Source: Flemingiibacterium sp045579745 (GTDB lineage Bacteria; Bacillota; Clostridia; Oscillospirales; CAG-272). Taken from it: DNA of 64,000 nucleotides. The notes below the pieces were generated by a model that worked only from the letters and a program-made list of their open reading frames with translations, was not told the origin of the DNA and made no database searches. The stretch spans positions 1-64,000 of the forward strand of contig JAZNMQ010000020.1 of assembly GCA_045579745.1 (NCBI GenBank), read 5' to 3'. Positions 50,056-58,046 of this stretch are shown piece after piece. The position numbers and the translations under genes were made by a program. Within the stretch, counting starts at the first letter, position 1; every line of letters begins with the position of its first letter.

Positions 50056-50654
50056 TCCTCCCCATAAAGAAGTGTAAACGATTCGTAATGGTCATCCGTG
50101 TAGTAAATCAGCCCATCGTTCGAAAACACGATTCGCTTTGCTCCGCGAGAGGAAGCACCGAGTGTATCTATATCGCATTCCTTGTAAACTCTACCGTTTT
50201 TCCTTGGCAAAAGCCCCTCGTAGTTTCCAAAGGTATCGCCTCCTATGGCGCAGCCCTTGGCGTATTTTTCAACCGAACCGCCTTCCCAGCCAAGACTTTC
50301 CGCCTCTTTTTTCGTTATGAAGTTTGACGGAAGCTTTGAGTATGTATGAATATATAGCGCGACATCATCTTTACTATAGTATTTTCCGTTTTCATCAATT
50401 GGCTTTTCCGTCGTATCAGTCGGTGGAGCTTGTGACGGTTGAGAGCCCAATTGCGCAGAATCATCGCCTCCGCCCGTAAAGGCGTCGGAGTCGGTTTTCG
50501 TCGCCTCATCAAGCAGCTCGAGAACATCGCCTGCAACATCTATAGCATCTTTGACATCGGACAATTCGCATCCGATACACATGAACGCCATAACCGCGCA
50601 AAGCAAAAGCGCAGTTGGACGGGCAAATCGCCTGAGTATTGAAAACAACTTCAT
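50052..50654 (-). CDS. Barnase-type secreted ribonuclease with lipoprotein anchor
   Basis: A 200-residue protein. The signal peptide ends FMCIGC, with the lipid-accepting Cys at residue 29, unlike the freely secreted barnase of Bacillus. Residues 30-90 are an acidic Gly/Ser/Pro linker. Residues 91-198 match barnase: YYSKDDVALYIHTYSKLPSN, TKKEAESLGW, CAIGGDTFGNYEGLLP, GRVYKECDID with the catalytic Glu159, RIVFSNDGLIYYT with Arg174, and the catalytic His189 in DHYESFTLL. It should cleave RNA after guanosine at the outer surface, either to scavenge nucleotides or to harm neighbours. A GTG at 50666 is a possible earlier start. Confidence 0.9.
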   Translation of the reverse strand: MKLFSILRRFARPTALLLCAVMAFMCIGCELSDVKDAIDVAGDVLELLDEATKTDSDAFTGGGDDSAQLGSQPSQAPPTDTTEKPIDENGKYYSKDDVALYIHTYSKLPSNFITKKEAESLGWEGGSVEKYAKGCAIGGDTFGNYEGLLPRKNGRVYKECDIDTLGASSRGAKRIVFSNDGLIYYTDDHYESFTLLYGEE

Positions 50655-50868
50655 AATAAAAATCACAACCTTCGCACAGCGAGGGGTTCCTTTCCGTAGA
50701 ATTGGGCTGAGCGATATACGCCTACATTTAACCGTCAGAAATTTTTAACTTTAATCTCATTTATTTTAAATGATTTCGTTTCGCTCATAACCATACTAAA
50801 AGCATTATTCAACATGTACATTATAACCTCATTATGCGATAAATTCAAGTGCGAAATTGTAAAATCTA
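50655..50868. other. Intergenic region upstream of the barnase gene
   Basis: About 210 bases between divergent units, A/T-rich. It should contain the barnase promoter; nothing else was recognised. Confidence 0.35.
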
Positions 50869-50897
50869 TTGCAATTTTTGTTATTATAGTGTATAAT
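50869..50897 (+). promoter_or_regulatory. Promoter of the first glycan-locus AraC gene
   Basis: -35 TTGCAA (50869-50874), 17-base spacer, -10 TATAAT (50892-50897). It is followed by a long leader of about 200 bases. Confidence 0.65.
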
Positions 50898-50904
50898 TAA
50901 TACA

Positions 50905-51101
50905 ACCCTGTCAGTGTAGGGTAATCGATTGTGAAGACGGGTCTGCGGCATCTTTTATCGAAGCGGCTCAAGCCGCGCGCTTCGCTCTGCACTTCACTTC
51001 GAAGCCCGTTATACTGCCAAGTGGCACCCGAGCGTAAAAATTGAACGGTATCGCAAAAAGCTAATCATGCTATATGTCGGCTTAAGAAAAAGGTGATATA
51101 A
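50905..51101 (+). other. Long GC-rich leader before the AraC gene, possible structured RNA
   Basis: This stretch is markedly more GC-rich than its surroundings. It holds GCGGCTCAAGCCGC (51-base region near 50962), repeated TTCGAAG/CTTCGC segments and TGCCA-AG-TGGCA. It could fold into a stem-rich leader. No known riboswitch consensus (B12, SAM, TPP, glmS) was recognised. Confidence 0.35.
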
Positions 51102-51926
51102 ATGAAGATGATACCAAAATTAGGGCTATCCAATTTGAACGGCGAATTTCTGACTGTAAAAAAACGAAGCGGAAGAACCTCGTTTGAACTTCATCGCCAT
51201 GATTATTATGAAATTTTGATGTACAAAAACTGCAACGGCTGTTGTATACTTAACGGTAAAGAATACGCGATGTCGGGCGACTCACTTTTTCTTCTGACGC
51301 CCAAGGATTATCACAAGATAATCAACATCGAAAACCAATCATCATATTCGATTAATGTATCGTTTTCCGAAAATATAGTAAACAAAACCCTCTTGACTGA
51401 GCTTGGTTTCGTTCCGAGAGTTATGACGAAGCTTAGTGAGGAAACGGTTTACTGTATGGAAATGATGCTTAAATATTATACAGAAAAAAGCCGATTCAAG
51501 GATATCAAGCTTAATGGCATGCTGAGTCTTCTTATAACGAGCGTGCTTGAAAACAGTGTTCCCTCGAAGGAATCCACGGGATTTTTCAGCTCTCAAATAC
51601 GTGAAACAATGGCATACATATTATCTGATCTGACAAAATCACACAAGCTTGAGGATGTGGCAAAGATCAGCGGCTTATCGGCTCCTTATTTCTCGCATCT
51701 GTTTCACAAGGAAACCGGAAAGCCCTACAAAAGGTGGCTGACTACGGTCAGGATCGATTATGCAAAGCGGATAATTGAGGATAAGGATGCTTCTATAATT
51801 GATATCTGTTATGAATGCGGATATAATACGCCATCCCAATTTCTGAAAATGTTCAAGCGCGAAACCTCTATGACCCCTACGGAATACAGAAAGCTGTTTG
51901 CCGAAAAAACAAATCAAAACGAATAA
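51102..51926 (+). CDS. AraC family transcriptional regulator (cupin type)
   Basis: A 274-residue protein. The first 150 residues are a cupin-like sensor (SFELHRHDYYEILMYKNCNG, SGDSLFLLTPKDYHKI), and the C-terminal 100 residues hold the AraC double helix-turn-helix (HKLEDVAKISGLSAPYFSHL, then SIIDICYECGYNTPSQFLKM and MTPTEYRKLF). AAAAGGTG precedes the ATG. It lies just before the promoter of the URO-D/SIS/GH38 genes and probably activates them in response to a sugar. Confidence 0.9.
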   Translation: MKMIPKLGLSNLNGEFLTVKKRSGRTSFELHRHDYYEILMYKNCNGCCILNGKEYAMSGDSLFLLTPKDYHKIINIENQSSYSINVSFSENIVNKTLLTELGFVPRVMTKLSEETVYCMEMMLKYYTEKSRFKDIKLNGMLSLLITSVLENSVPSKESTGFFSSQIRETMAYILSDLTKSHKLEDVAKISGLSAPYFSHLFHKETGKPYKRWLTTVRIDYAKRIIEDKDASIIDICYECGYNTPSQFLKMFKRETSMTPTEYRKLFAEKTNQNE

Positions 51927-51943
51927 AATTTTTGCTTTTTTGC

Positions 51944-51972
51944 TTGACACAGAGCGTCAATTAATATATAAT
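51944..51972 (+). promoter_or_regulatory. Consensus promoter of the URO-D/GH38/GH36-like operon
   Basis: -35 TTGACA (51944-51949), 17-base spacer, -10 TATAAT (51967-51972), a perfect match, starting 17 bases after the AraC stop. Confidence 0.82.
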
Positions 51973-52011
51973 GCTTATAAATACAAACAACTAAACTTTA
52001 TGGAGGCACCC

Positions 52012-53127
52012 ATGAGCAGAATTATCACACCAAGCATCAATTTTACAGATGAACAATACGAAAATCTTCGTCAAACATACCGCAAATGGTGGGCAGGCGA
52101 GCTTGATCGCCCGATCGTTCCGATTTCCACCTTCGGTCACGAATCCAACCGCAAACCCACAGATGCACCTTTTCTTACCACAATGAACGCGTGGGATATG
52201 TCTATCGCACCTGAGGAATTTATTGAAGCATACGACTATCATTTTTCAAAAATGCGTTGGCACGGAGATGCTTTTCCCTATGTTTCAACCACTCAGTTTG
52301 GTCCGGGCGTGCTTGCCGCATTCCTTGGCTGCAAGCCTGTAGGTGCTGAAACAACCGTTTGGTTTGAGTCCGATGTAACGGATCTCCCGATCAGCGAGCT
52401 TCATTTTGAATACGACGAAAACAACCCCTACTTCCAGCGTATCATCCGCTTCTATGAAGCTGCTATGGAAAAATGGCACGGCAATGTCGTTGTCAGCATG
52501 GTTGATATGGGCGGTAATATGGACGTTCTTGCATGGTTCCGCAGCTCCGAGAATCTTCTTCTTGACCTCTACGACGATCCCGACGAGGTTAAGCGCTGCA
52601 TAAATGAAATTCAGGACATGTGGTTCAAGTGCTTTGACCGCATTAACTCTATAATGGCTCCCGAGGCACGCGGCTATTCGCAGTGGTTCAGAACCTTCCA
52701 TGAAAAGCCCGGCTATGTTCTTCAGAGCGATTTCTCATATATGATCAGTCCTGACATGTTTAAGGAATTTGTAGCTCCCGAGCTCACCTCCTCGGCAGCA
52801 CGTCTTGACCATCCGGTATACCATATGGACGGCATCGGCGAAATACCTCATCTCGATCATCTTCTCGCAATCAAGGACCTTGCAGGTATTCAATGGGTAG
52901 CAGGTGACGGCGAGCCCTCTATGCGCAACTGGGATGAACTTCTTACCAAGATCCTTGCCTCCGGCAAAAAGCTTCTCTCATGGGGTATGGATTACACAAC
53001 TAAGAAGCCAAGACATTTCGTAAAGAATCCGGGACAGCTCTTCTACGACGAGCGCACCTACAAGCTCGAATGGCTCGAGGATGCAAAGAAATTTGCCGAC
53101 ATCTACGGCATCGAAATTAAATTCTAA
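52012..53127 (+). CDS. URO-D-fold protein (corrinoid methyltransferase-like) 1
   Basis: A 371-residue protein of the uroporphyrinogen-decarboxylase/corrinoid methyltransferase superfamily, by the overall barrel pattern: TYRKWWAGELDRPIVPISTF at the start, YDDPDEVKRCINEIQDMWFK in the middle, and PVYHMDGIGEIPHLDHLLAI with GIQWVAGDGEPSMRNWDELL at the end. The zinc ligand motif H-x-C-G of MtaA/MtbA is replaced by H-M-D-G here. Such proteins occur in glycan loci and are often mis-annotated as decarboxylases. TGGAGG precedes the ATG; earlier in-frame starts lie in the promoter. First gene of the operon with SIS, GH38 and GH36-like genes; substrate unknown. Confidence 0.75.
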   Translation: MSRIITPSINFTDEQYENLRQTYRKWWAGELDRPIVPISTFGHESNRKPTDAPFLTTMNAWDMSIAPEEFIEAYDYHFSKMRWHGDAFPYVSTTQFGPGVLAAFLGCKPVGAETTVWFESDVTDLPISELHFEYDENNPYFQRIIRFYEAAMEKWHGNVVVSMVDMGGNMDVLAWFRSSENLLLDLYDDPDEVKRCINEIQDMWFKCFDRINSIMAPEARGYSQWFRTFHEKPGYVLQSDFSYMISPDMFKEFVAPELTSSAARLDHPVYHMDGIGEIPHLDHLLAIKDLAGIQWVAGDGEPSMRNWDELLTKILASGKKLLSWGMDYTTKKPRHFVKNPGQLFYDERTYKLEWLEDAKKFADIYGIEIKF

Positions 53128-53184
53128 AAACATATACGCGGTGTCATCGAATCACAAAGCAGACTTTGATATACGAATCCGATT

Positions 53185-53217
53185 GGCAACAGTGCGGATT
53201 GGGACTGCACTGTTGCC
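53185..53217 (+). terminator. Hairpin between URO-D 1 and the SIS gene
   Basis: Perfect 11-base stem GGCAACAGTGC/GCACTGTTGCC with an 11-base loop and only a short T stretch (ATCTTGTT) after it. It could cause partial termination or protect the first gene's mRNA. Confidence 0.55.
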
Positions 53218-53274
53218 ATCTTGTTAGATCCGAAAATATTTGCTGGCTAAAATACCTTTAATCAGGAGAATCCT

Positions 53275-54321
53275 ATGAGTTTTTTAATGAATGATATTTT
53301 AATCCAACCAAACGAGTTAAAAAAAGCACTTGAATCCTACAAGAGTGCCGAATTCCAAAAGCGTCTTGAGGCTGTAAAGGAGCTTCAGTTCAGCGAAATA
53401 ATTATGAGCGGTATGGGAAGCTCCCATTTCTGCTCCTTGCCTGCAGATGTTTATCTCGCATCTCACGGGATAAGAAGCCGTGTCGTATCTGCCGGCGAGC
53501 TTTTGCATTACGAGTATGCACGAATCAAATCCGACACTCTGCTCTGCCTTATCTCACAGTCAGGAGAGAGCGCTGAGATAGTCCGTCTTCTTGAAAAGAT
53601 ACCAAGCGAAACTAAAATTATCGCTATCACGAACAATCCCGAAAGCACTCTTGGCAAGCGTGGTGATATTGTTTTCAATATCAATGTGTCAAACGAGAAA
53701 TCCGTTTCCACAAGAACCTATGTTTCATCCGTAATTGTGACCATGCTTATCGCGTTTATGCTTACAGGTGAGGATACAATGGCATCCTGCAAGCGTTTTG
53801 ACAGTATTCTTGACGATTTTGCAGCCTACACCGAAAACAGCGCTGAGATCACAGCTAAGCTTGACGAATTTACAAAGGGTGTAACAAGCACGAATCTCAT
53901 GGGCAGAGGTTATTCAATCGGTACAGTCCGTGCATCGGCGCTCTTTCTTCGTGAAGCGGGTCGTTCCTCGGCGACAGATTTCGACAGTGCAGAGTTCCGT
54001 CACGGTCCTATGGAAATGATTGAGAACGGAGTATTTGCGGTCGTGCTCGCTCCGTGCGGCATTGGTCAGGAGCTTAATGTAAAGCTTGCGAGAGATATCA
54101 CGGAAAAGGGCGGCAAGGTTCTTCTGATCACCGACAAAAACGCTTCTTCCGTTGAAGGTGACACGAATATTCTTCGCCTTGATCTTCCCGTAGTTGACGA
54201 ATGTCTTGCACCTGTTCTTCAGATACTTCCCCTGCAGCTTCTCACCGACATAATGGCTGTCAGAAAAGGAAATATAGACGGCGATTTCAGATGGGGCAAC
54301 AAAATCACAGCAGTAGAATAA
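53275..54321 (+). CDS. SIS domain sugar isomerase (GlmS C-terminal/fructosamine deglycase-like)
   Basis: A 348-residue protein with two SIS domains. The first has SGMGSSHFCSLPADVYL, SQSGESAEIVRLLE and AITNNPESTLGK; the second has GRGYSIGTVRASALFLREAG and FRHGPMEMIENG, with the catalytic Glu region typical of GlmS-type isomerases. It lacks a glutaminase domain. Likely substrates are aminosugar phosphates or fructosamine phosphates from the glycan being degraded. CAGGAG precedes the ATG. Confidence 0.85.
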   Translation: MSFLMNDILIQPNELKKALESYKSAEFQKRLEAVKELQFSEIIMSGMGSSHFCSLPADVYLASHGIRSRVVSAGELLHYEYARIKSDTLLCLISQSGESAEIVRLLEKIPSETKIIAITNNPESTLGKRGDIVFNINVSNEKSVSTRTYVSSVIVTMLIAFMLTGEDTMASCKRFDSILDDFAAYTENSAEITAKLDEFTKGVTSTNLMGRGYSIGTVRASALFLREAGRSSATDFDSAEFRHGPMEMIENGVFAVVLAPCGIGQELNVKLARDITEKGGKVLLITDKNASSVEGDTNILRLDLPVVDECLAPVLQILPLQLLTDIMAVRKGNIDGDFRWGNKITAVE

Positions 54322-54352
54322 CCTACAAACAAAATTAAAGGAGATAACGCAT

Positions 54353-56725
54353 ATGCCAAACTATCATGTTATAGGTATGAGCCACATTGACCTCGGATTT
54401 ACCATAACCGAGGAGGAGCTTGACGAGCAGCTCGAAGTGTTTATAGAGCGCATTCTGTACATTCTCGACCGCGAGCCTGAGGTTACCTTCGGAATCGAGC
54501 AGATGAGTCACTACAGAAAGATCAAAAGAGATCGTCCCGACCTGTTCAAGCGCGTTAAGGAATATATTAAAGAGGGACGCATCGAGATCATGGGTGCTAT
54601 GGCATCCTCGATGGAAACAAACTTCCCTTGCGGCGAATCTTTTGTTCGAAATCAGAAGCTCGGCCTTGACTGGGCAAAGGAAAATCTTGAAGCTAAGCCT
54701 GACATCGCATGGCTTGTCGATACCTTCGGCACAAACGCTCAGGTTCCGCAGATTTACAATCAGTTCGGCTTCACACAGCTCTTTGCCAACCGTTTCGGCG
54801 GCGACAAAATGCACCAGGTATTCAAGGCGAAGGGGCTTGACGGCTCTGAGCTCGTAGTTATGGGCGTTGACGGATACTCACGCAATGTCAGAAGCACTCA
54901 CCTTCTATTCAGCTTCAACCGTGCATGGAGCAATATTGAAAACATGTTCAGACAGGCTGATCGCATGAAGAGCCCCGAGCCTAAGCTCATCACAAACTAT
55001 ATCGAAAACGAATTCATCATGAGCATGCTCTATATCAAGCGCACAAAGGAGCGTCAGGGCCGCGAGGGTGAAAATTGGATTCTGTCTTCGCACAAGAAAT
55101 ATGTTGAAGACCTCATGAGCTACACCAAGGAATTCCCCGTTCTGTTCTGCGACCTCAACCCTGAATTTACGGGAACCTTTGCGCTTCGCACGCCTATCAA
55201 GCTTGCAAACCGCAAGGCTGAGAATGCTCTGCTTGAAGCTGAAAAATGGAGTGCGCTCATCACTCCCGAGGTCAAGTCCTCCGATTTCGCTGAATCATGG
55301 TGGACAATGGCTTTCAACCAGTTCCACGATGTATTCACCGGCTCTCACACCGACCCGACCTACAATTCGGTTCTCGAGAGATACGACGAGGTAATCACCT
55401 CCTCCGATAAGGCAACCGCATCAGCCCTCAGCGCAATTACAAAGGCAGACGAAAACGCGGTCACCTTTACAAACTCCATGCCTTGGGAAAGAACCGAATG
55501 GATTAAGCTCCCCGAAAAGTTTGGCGGCCGCAAGCTTTTAAATGGTACTGCTGAGGTCAAGACCGCTGTTCGAGGCGATGAGGTATTCGCTCTTGTTACC
55601 ATGCCTGCAGTCGGTGCAGTTACATATACAGTTGGCGACGCATGCAGCACCTGCGAGCCCGCCAAGAGCGATTCCTGCCAAATCAGCAACGAAGCTCTCA
55701 CACTCAAGGTCGACAAATCAACCGGTGCAATCACACTCACTCTCGCAGACGGTACCGTTATCATCGATAACGCGATCGATTACATCACGCTTCAGGAAGA
55801 TAAAGGCTCCATGCAGATTGAAAACCTTGATGGCGGCGAAGCATACGTAACGCTCGGAGAGGTTAAAGTATCCCCCGTTCTGAAGGATGCTATGGGCGAG
55901 GAAGTCACACTTTCCGGCAAGATTCCGTACATGGCTTGGAATGGCGGCAATAACCGCTTTGAGTGGGCACTTACATTCCGCGCAAACAGCGGCGAGGCTA
56001 ATATCCGACTCCATCTTGACGTTGATTGGCTCGGTGAGGGCACTCGAATCCGCCTCAACATCCCGACCACGATTCACAACTCCGACGCTGTCTATGAGAT
56101 CCCGTTCGGCGTGGTTGAAAGAACCGCTTACCGTACAAGACCTACATCTAAGGGTGAATGGCCGGCACACCGCTTTGTTGCGTTTGAGGATACAGAGAAG
56201 GGTGTTGCACTTATCAACTCGGGCGCAGCAGGCGTTGAGTTAAACGGACGCACACTTTCCACATCGCTTATCAGAGCTTACTATCCGGGTCCCGGCGCGT
56301 GGGTCAGACCTTCCGCTTTATCCTCACAGCATGGCAAGCATTCGTATGACTTCATGCTCGTACCTTACAATGGAAGCTGGAAGAATGCAGCTGTTCTGCG
56401 CATGGCTCAGGAATTTAACAGCCCTGCACGCGCATTTGAAGCATGCGCTGTAGATGGCAGATGCACTTCCTTCGCATCTGTAGACCGCGACAATATCGTT
56501 CTTTCCACGATCAAAGCGGCAGATGACAACAGCGGCGACCTCGTGATTCGCGTTTACGAAAGCTTCGGCGAGGCTACTACTGCAACAATCTCCATTAAGG
56601 ATGCCAAGAGTGCAGTTCTTTCGAATGTTAACGAAATTATCGGCGAGGACATTTCCTGCAAGGACGGAAAGATTGCTATATCCGTTAAACCGTTCGAAAT
56701 TCTCACCATCAGAGTTAAGAGATAA
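54353..56725 (+). CDS. GH38 alpha-mannosidase-like
   Basis: A 790-residue enzyme. The zinc ligands appear as MSHIDLGFT (His11, Asp13) and the nucleophile region as AWLVDTFGTNAQVPQIY with Asp123, both GH38 hallmarks; the third His is probably in WWTMAFNQFHDVFTGSH. The central three-helix and C-terminal beta domains follow. No signal peptide is present, so it acts on imported oligosaccharides. It is shorter than eukaryotic GH38 enzymes but in range for bacterial ones. AAAGGAG precedes the ATG. It is placed between the SIS gene and URO-D 2. Confidence 0.9.
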   Translation: MPNYHVIGMSHIDLGFTITEEELDEQLEVFIERILYILDREPEVTFGIEQMSHYRKIKRDRPDLFKRVKEYIKEGRIEIMGAMASSMETNFPCGESFVRNQKLGLDWAKENLEAKPDIAWLVDTFGTNAQVPQIYNQFGFTQLFANRFGGDKMHQVFKAKGLDGSELVVMGVDGYSRNVRSTHLLFSFNRAWSNIENMFRQADRMKSPEPKLITNYIENEFIMSMLYIKRTKERQGREGENWILSSHKKYVEDLMSYTKEFPVLFCDLNPEFTGTFALRTPIKLANRKAENALLEAEKWSALITPEVKSSDFAESWWTMAFNQFHDVFTGSHTDPTYNSVLERYDEVITSSDKATASALSAITKADENAVTFTNSMPWERTEWIKLPEKFGGRKLLNGTAEVKTAVRGDEVFALVTMPAVGAVTYTVGDACSTCEPAKSDSCQISNEALTLKVDKSTGAITLTLADGTVIIDNAIDYITLQEDKGSMQIENLDGGEAYVTLGEVKVSPVLKDAMGEEVTLSGKIPYMAWNGGNNRFEWALTFRANSGEANIRLHLDVDWLGEGTRIRLNIPTTIHNSDAVYEIPFGVVERTAYRTRPTSKGEWPAHRFVAFEDTEKGVALINSGAAGVELNGRTLSTSLIRAYYPGPGAWVRPSALSSQHGKHSYDFMLVPYNGSWKNAAVLRMAQEFNSPARAFEACAVDGRCTSFASVDRDNIVLSTIKAADDNSGDLVIRVYESFGEATTATISIKDAKSAVLSNVNEIIGEDISCKDGKIAISVKPFEILTIRVKR

Positions 56726-56734
56726 TTTATAGTA

Positions 56735-56770
56735 TTATGGCTGATAGTACAGCAACACTATCAGCCATAA
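56735..56770 (+). other. Intercistronic hairpin between GH38 and URO-D 2
   Basis: Perfect 14-base stem TTATGGCTGATAGT/ACTATCAGCCATAA with an 8-base loop and no T run. It is probably an mRNA processing or stabilising element; an ATG inside it (56737) is in frame with URO-D 2 but unlikely to be used. Confidence 0.6.
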
Positions 56771-56793
56771 CTTCAAAAAACGGAGAACACGCT

Positions 56794-58023
56794 ATGTCAC
56801 AAAAAGGCGAACTTTATGAGCTTGCAAGCCGAGTTATGGAGCTTGCAACCTCTGACGAAATGAACGAAAAGCGTCGTCTTTGGAGATGTTCAAACAGCTT
56901 CAAGGGAGATGCTCCGCTAATATATCTTCGCGCATTTGCATTCGATGAAAACTTTTCAAGCTCGGTATTAAAATGCACCGACCCAATGCTTCGCGGAGTT
57001 GAAAAATCGCTTCATCAGGCAATCTATCGCGCGACTCTCGGCGACGATTTCATTATTGAGCCGTGGTATAAAATCGACGCGAGCTACACGACTTCAAATT
57101 CCATGCGATGGGGTGTTCGTGTCGGTCTTGGCGAGAAAACTCAGTCGAACGGCGCGGCAGGCTATGCACCCATTCTGAACGATGAGGATTTCTCATGCCT
57201 CAAGCCCGCTTCGTACGAAGTTGACGAGAAAAGCACTGACCTCAGATATGAACAGCTAATGGAAGCTTTCGGCGGAGCTTTGCCCGTTTTCGTTTCACGT
57301 CAAGGGCAATTTACTATGTGGTGCGACGACATCTCCACCGATATTGCAAAAATGCGCGGACTTGAACAGCTCATGTGGGATGTTTACGACAATCCCGATT
57401 GGCTCCACAGTCTGTTGGCTTTTATGCGCGACGCTATTCTCGAGAACCACCGTCAAGCGGAAGCGGCAGGCGGATTCTCACTCGCAGACCACGAAAATCA
57501 GTGCATGACTTATGCCGAGGAGCTCGATGACCCCAATCCGAATGTTAAGGGAGTTTCACGAACGCAGTTATGGCGATTCAATGCGGCGCAGGAATATACC
57601 GGCTTCAGTCCGGAAATGTTCTGGGAATTTATTTTGCAGTATCAACAGCCAATCCTCGAGCAGTTCGGTATGAGTGCATACGGATGCTGTGAAAATCTCA
57701 CGGGAGTTATACCGTACCTTCGCCGAATAAAGAATTTGCGCAGAATTGCAGTTTCGCCCTTTGCAGATGCAAAAAAGTGCGCGGAGCAGATTGGAAGCGA
57801 CTACATTTTGTCATGGCGTCCGAACCCATCTTTGATGGTTGCAACAGGGCTTGACGAGGATTTCGTCAGAAAATATATGCGCGAGCACTTTGAGATTTTC
57901 AAGGCAAACAACAACCATTTTGACATCACGCTGAAGGATGTTGAAACTGTCAGCCATCATCCTGAAAATGTGAAGCGTTGGACTGAAATCGTCCGCGAGG
58001 AAATCGTTAACTTCTACTCTTAA
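56794..58023 (+). CDS. URO-D-fold protein (corrinoid methyltransferase-like) 2
   Basis: A 409-residue protein. The start resembles a URO-D-like N-terminal helix (MSQKGELYELASRVMELATS); the rest has the barrel pattern with AYGCCENLTGVIPYLRRIKN near residues 300-320, where a C-C-E motif lies at the position of the H-x-C-G zinc site, and ends SYILSWRPNPSLMVATGLDE. ACGGAG precedes the ATG at 56794. It is between GH38 and the GH36-like gene. By family resemblance it may carry out methyl transfer on a sugar or be a catalytically altered relative. Substrate unknown. Confidence 0.72.
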   Translation: MSQKGELYELASRVMELATSDEMNEKRRLWRCSNSFKGDAPLIYLRAFAFDENFSSSVLKCTDPMLRGVEKSLHQAIYRATLGDDFIIEPWYKIDASYTTSNSMRWGVRVGLGEKTQSNGAAGYAPILNDEDFSCLKPASYEVDEKSTDLRYEQLMEAFGGALPVFVSRQGQFTMWCDDISTDIAKMRGLEQLMWDVYDNPDWLHSLLAFMRDAILENHRQAEAAGGFSLADHENQCMTYAEELDDPNPNVKGVSRTQLWRFNAAQEYTGFSPEMFWEFILQYQQPILEQFGMSAYGCCENLTGVIPYLRRIKNLRRIAVSPFADAKKCAEQIGSDYILSWRPNPSLMVATGLDEDFVRKYMREHFEIFKANNNHFDITLKDVETVSHHPENVKRWTEIVREEIVNFYS

Positions 58024-58046
58024 CACAAAAGAAAGGGACAACCACA

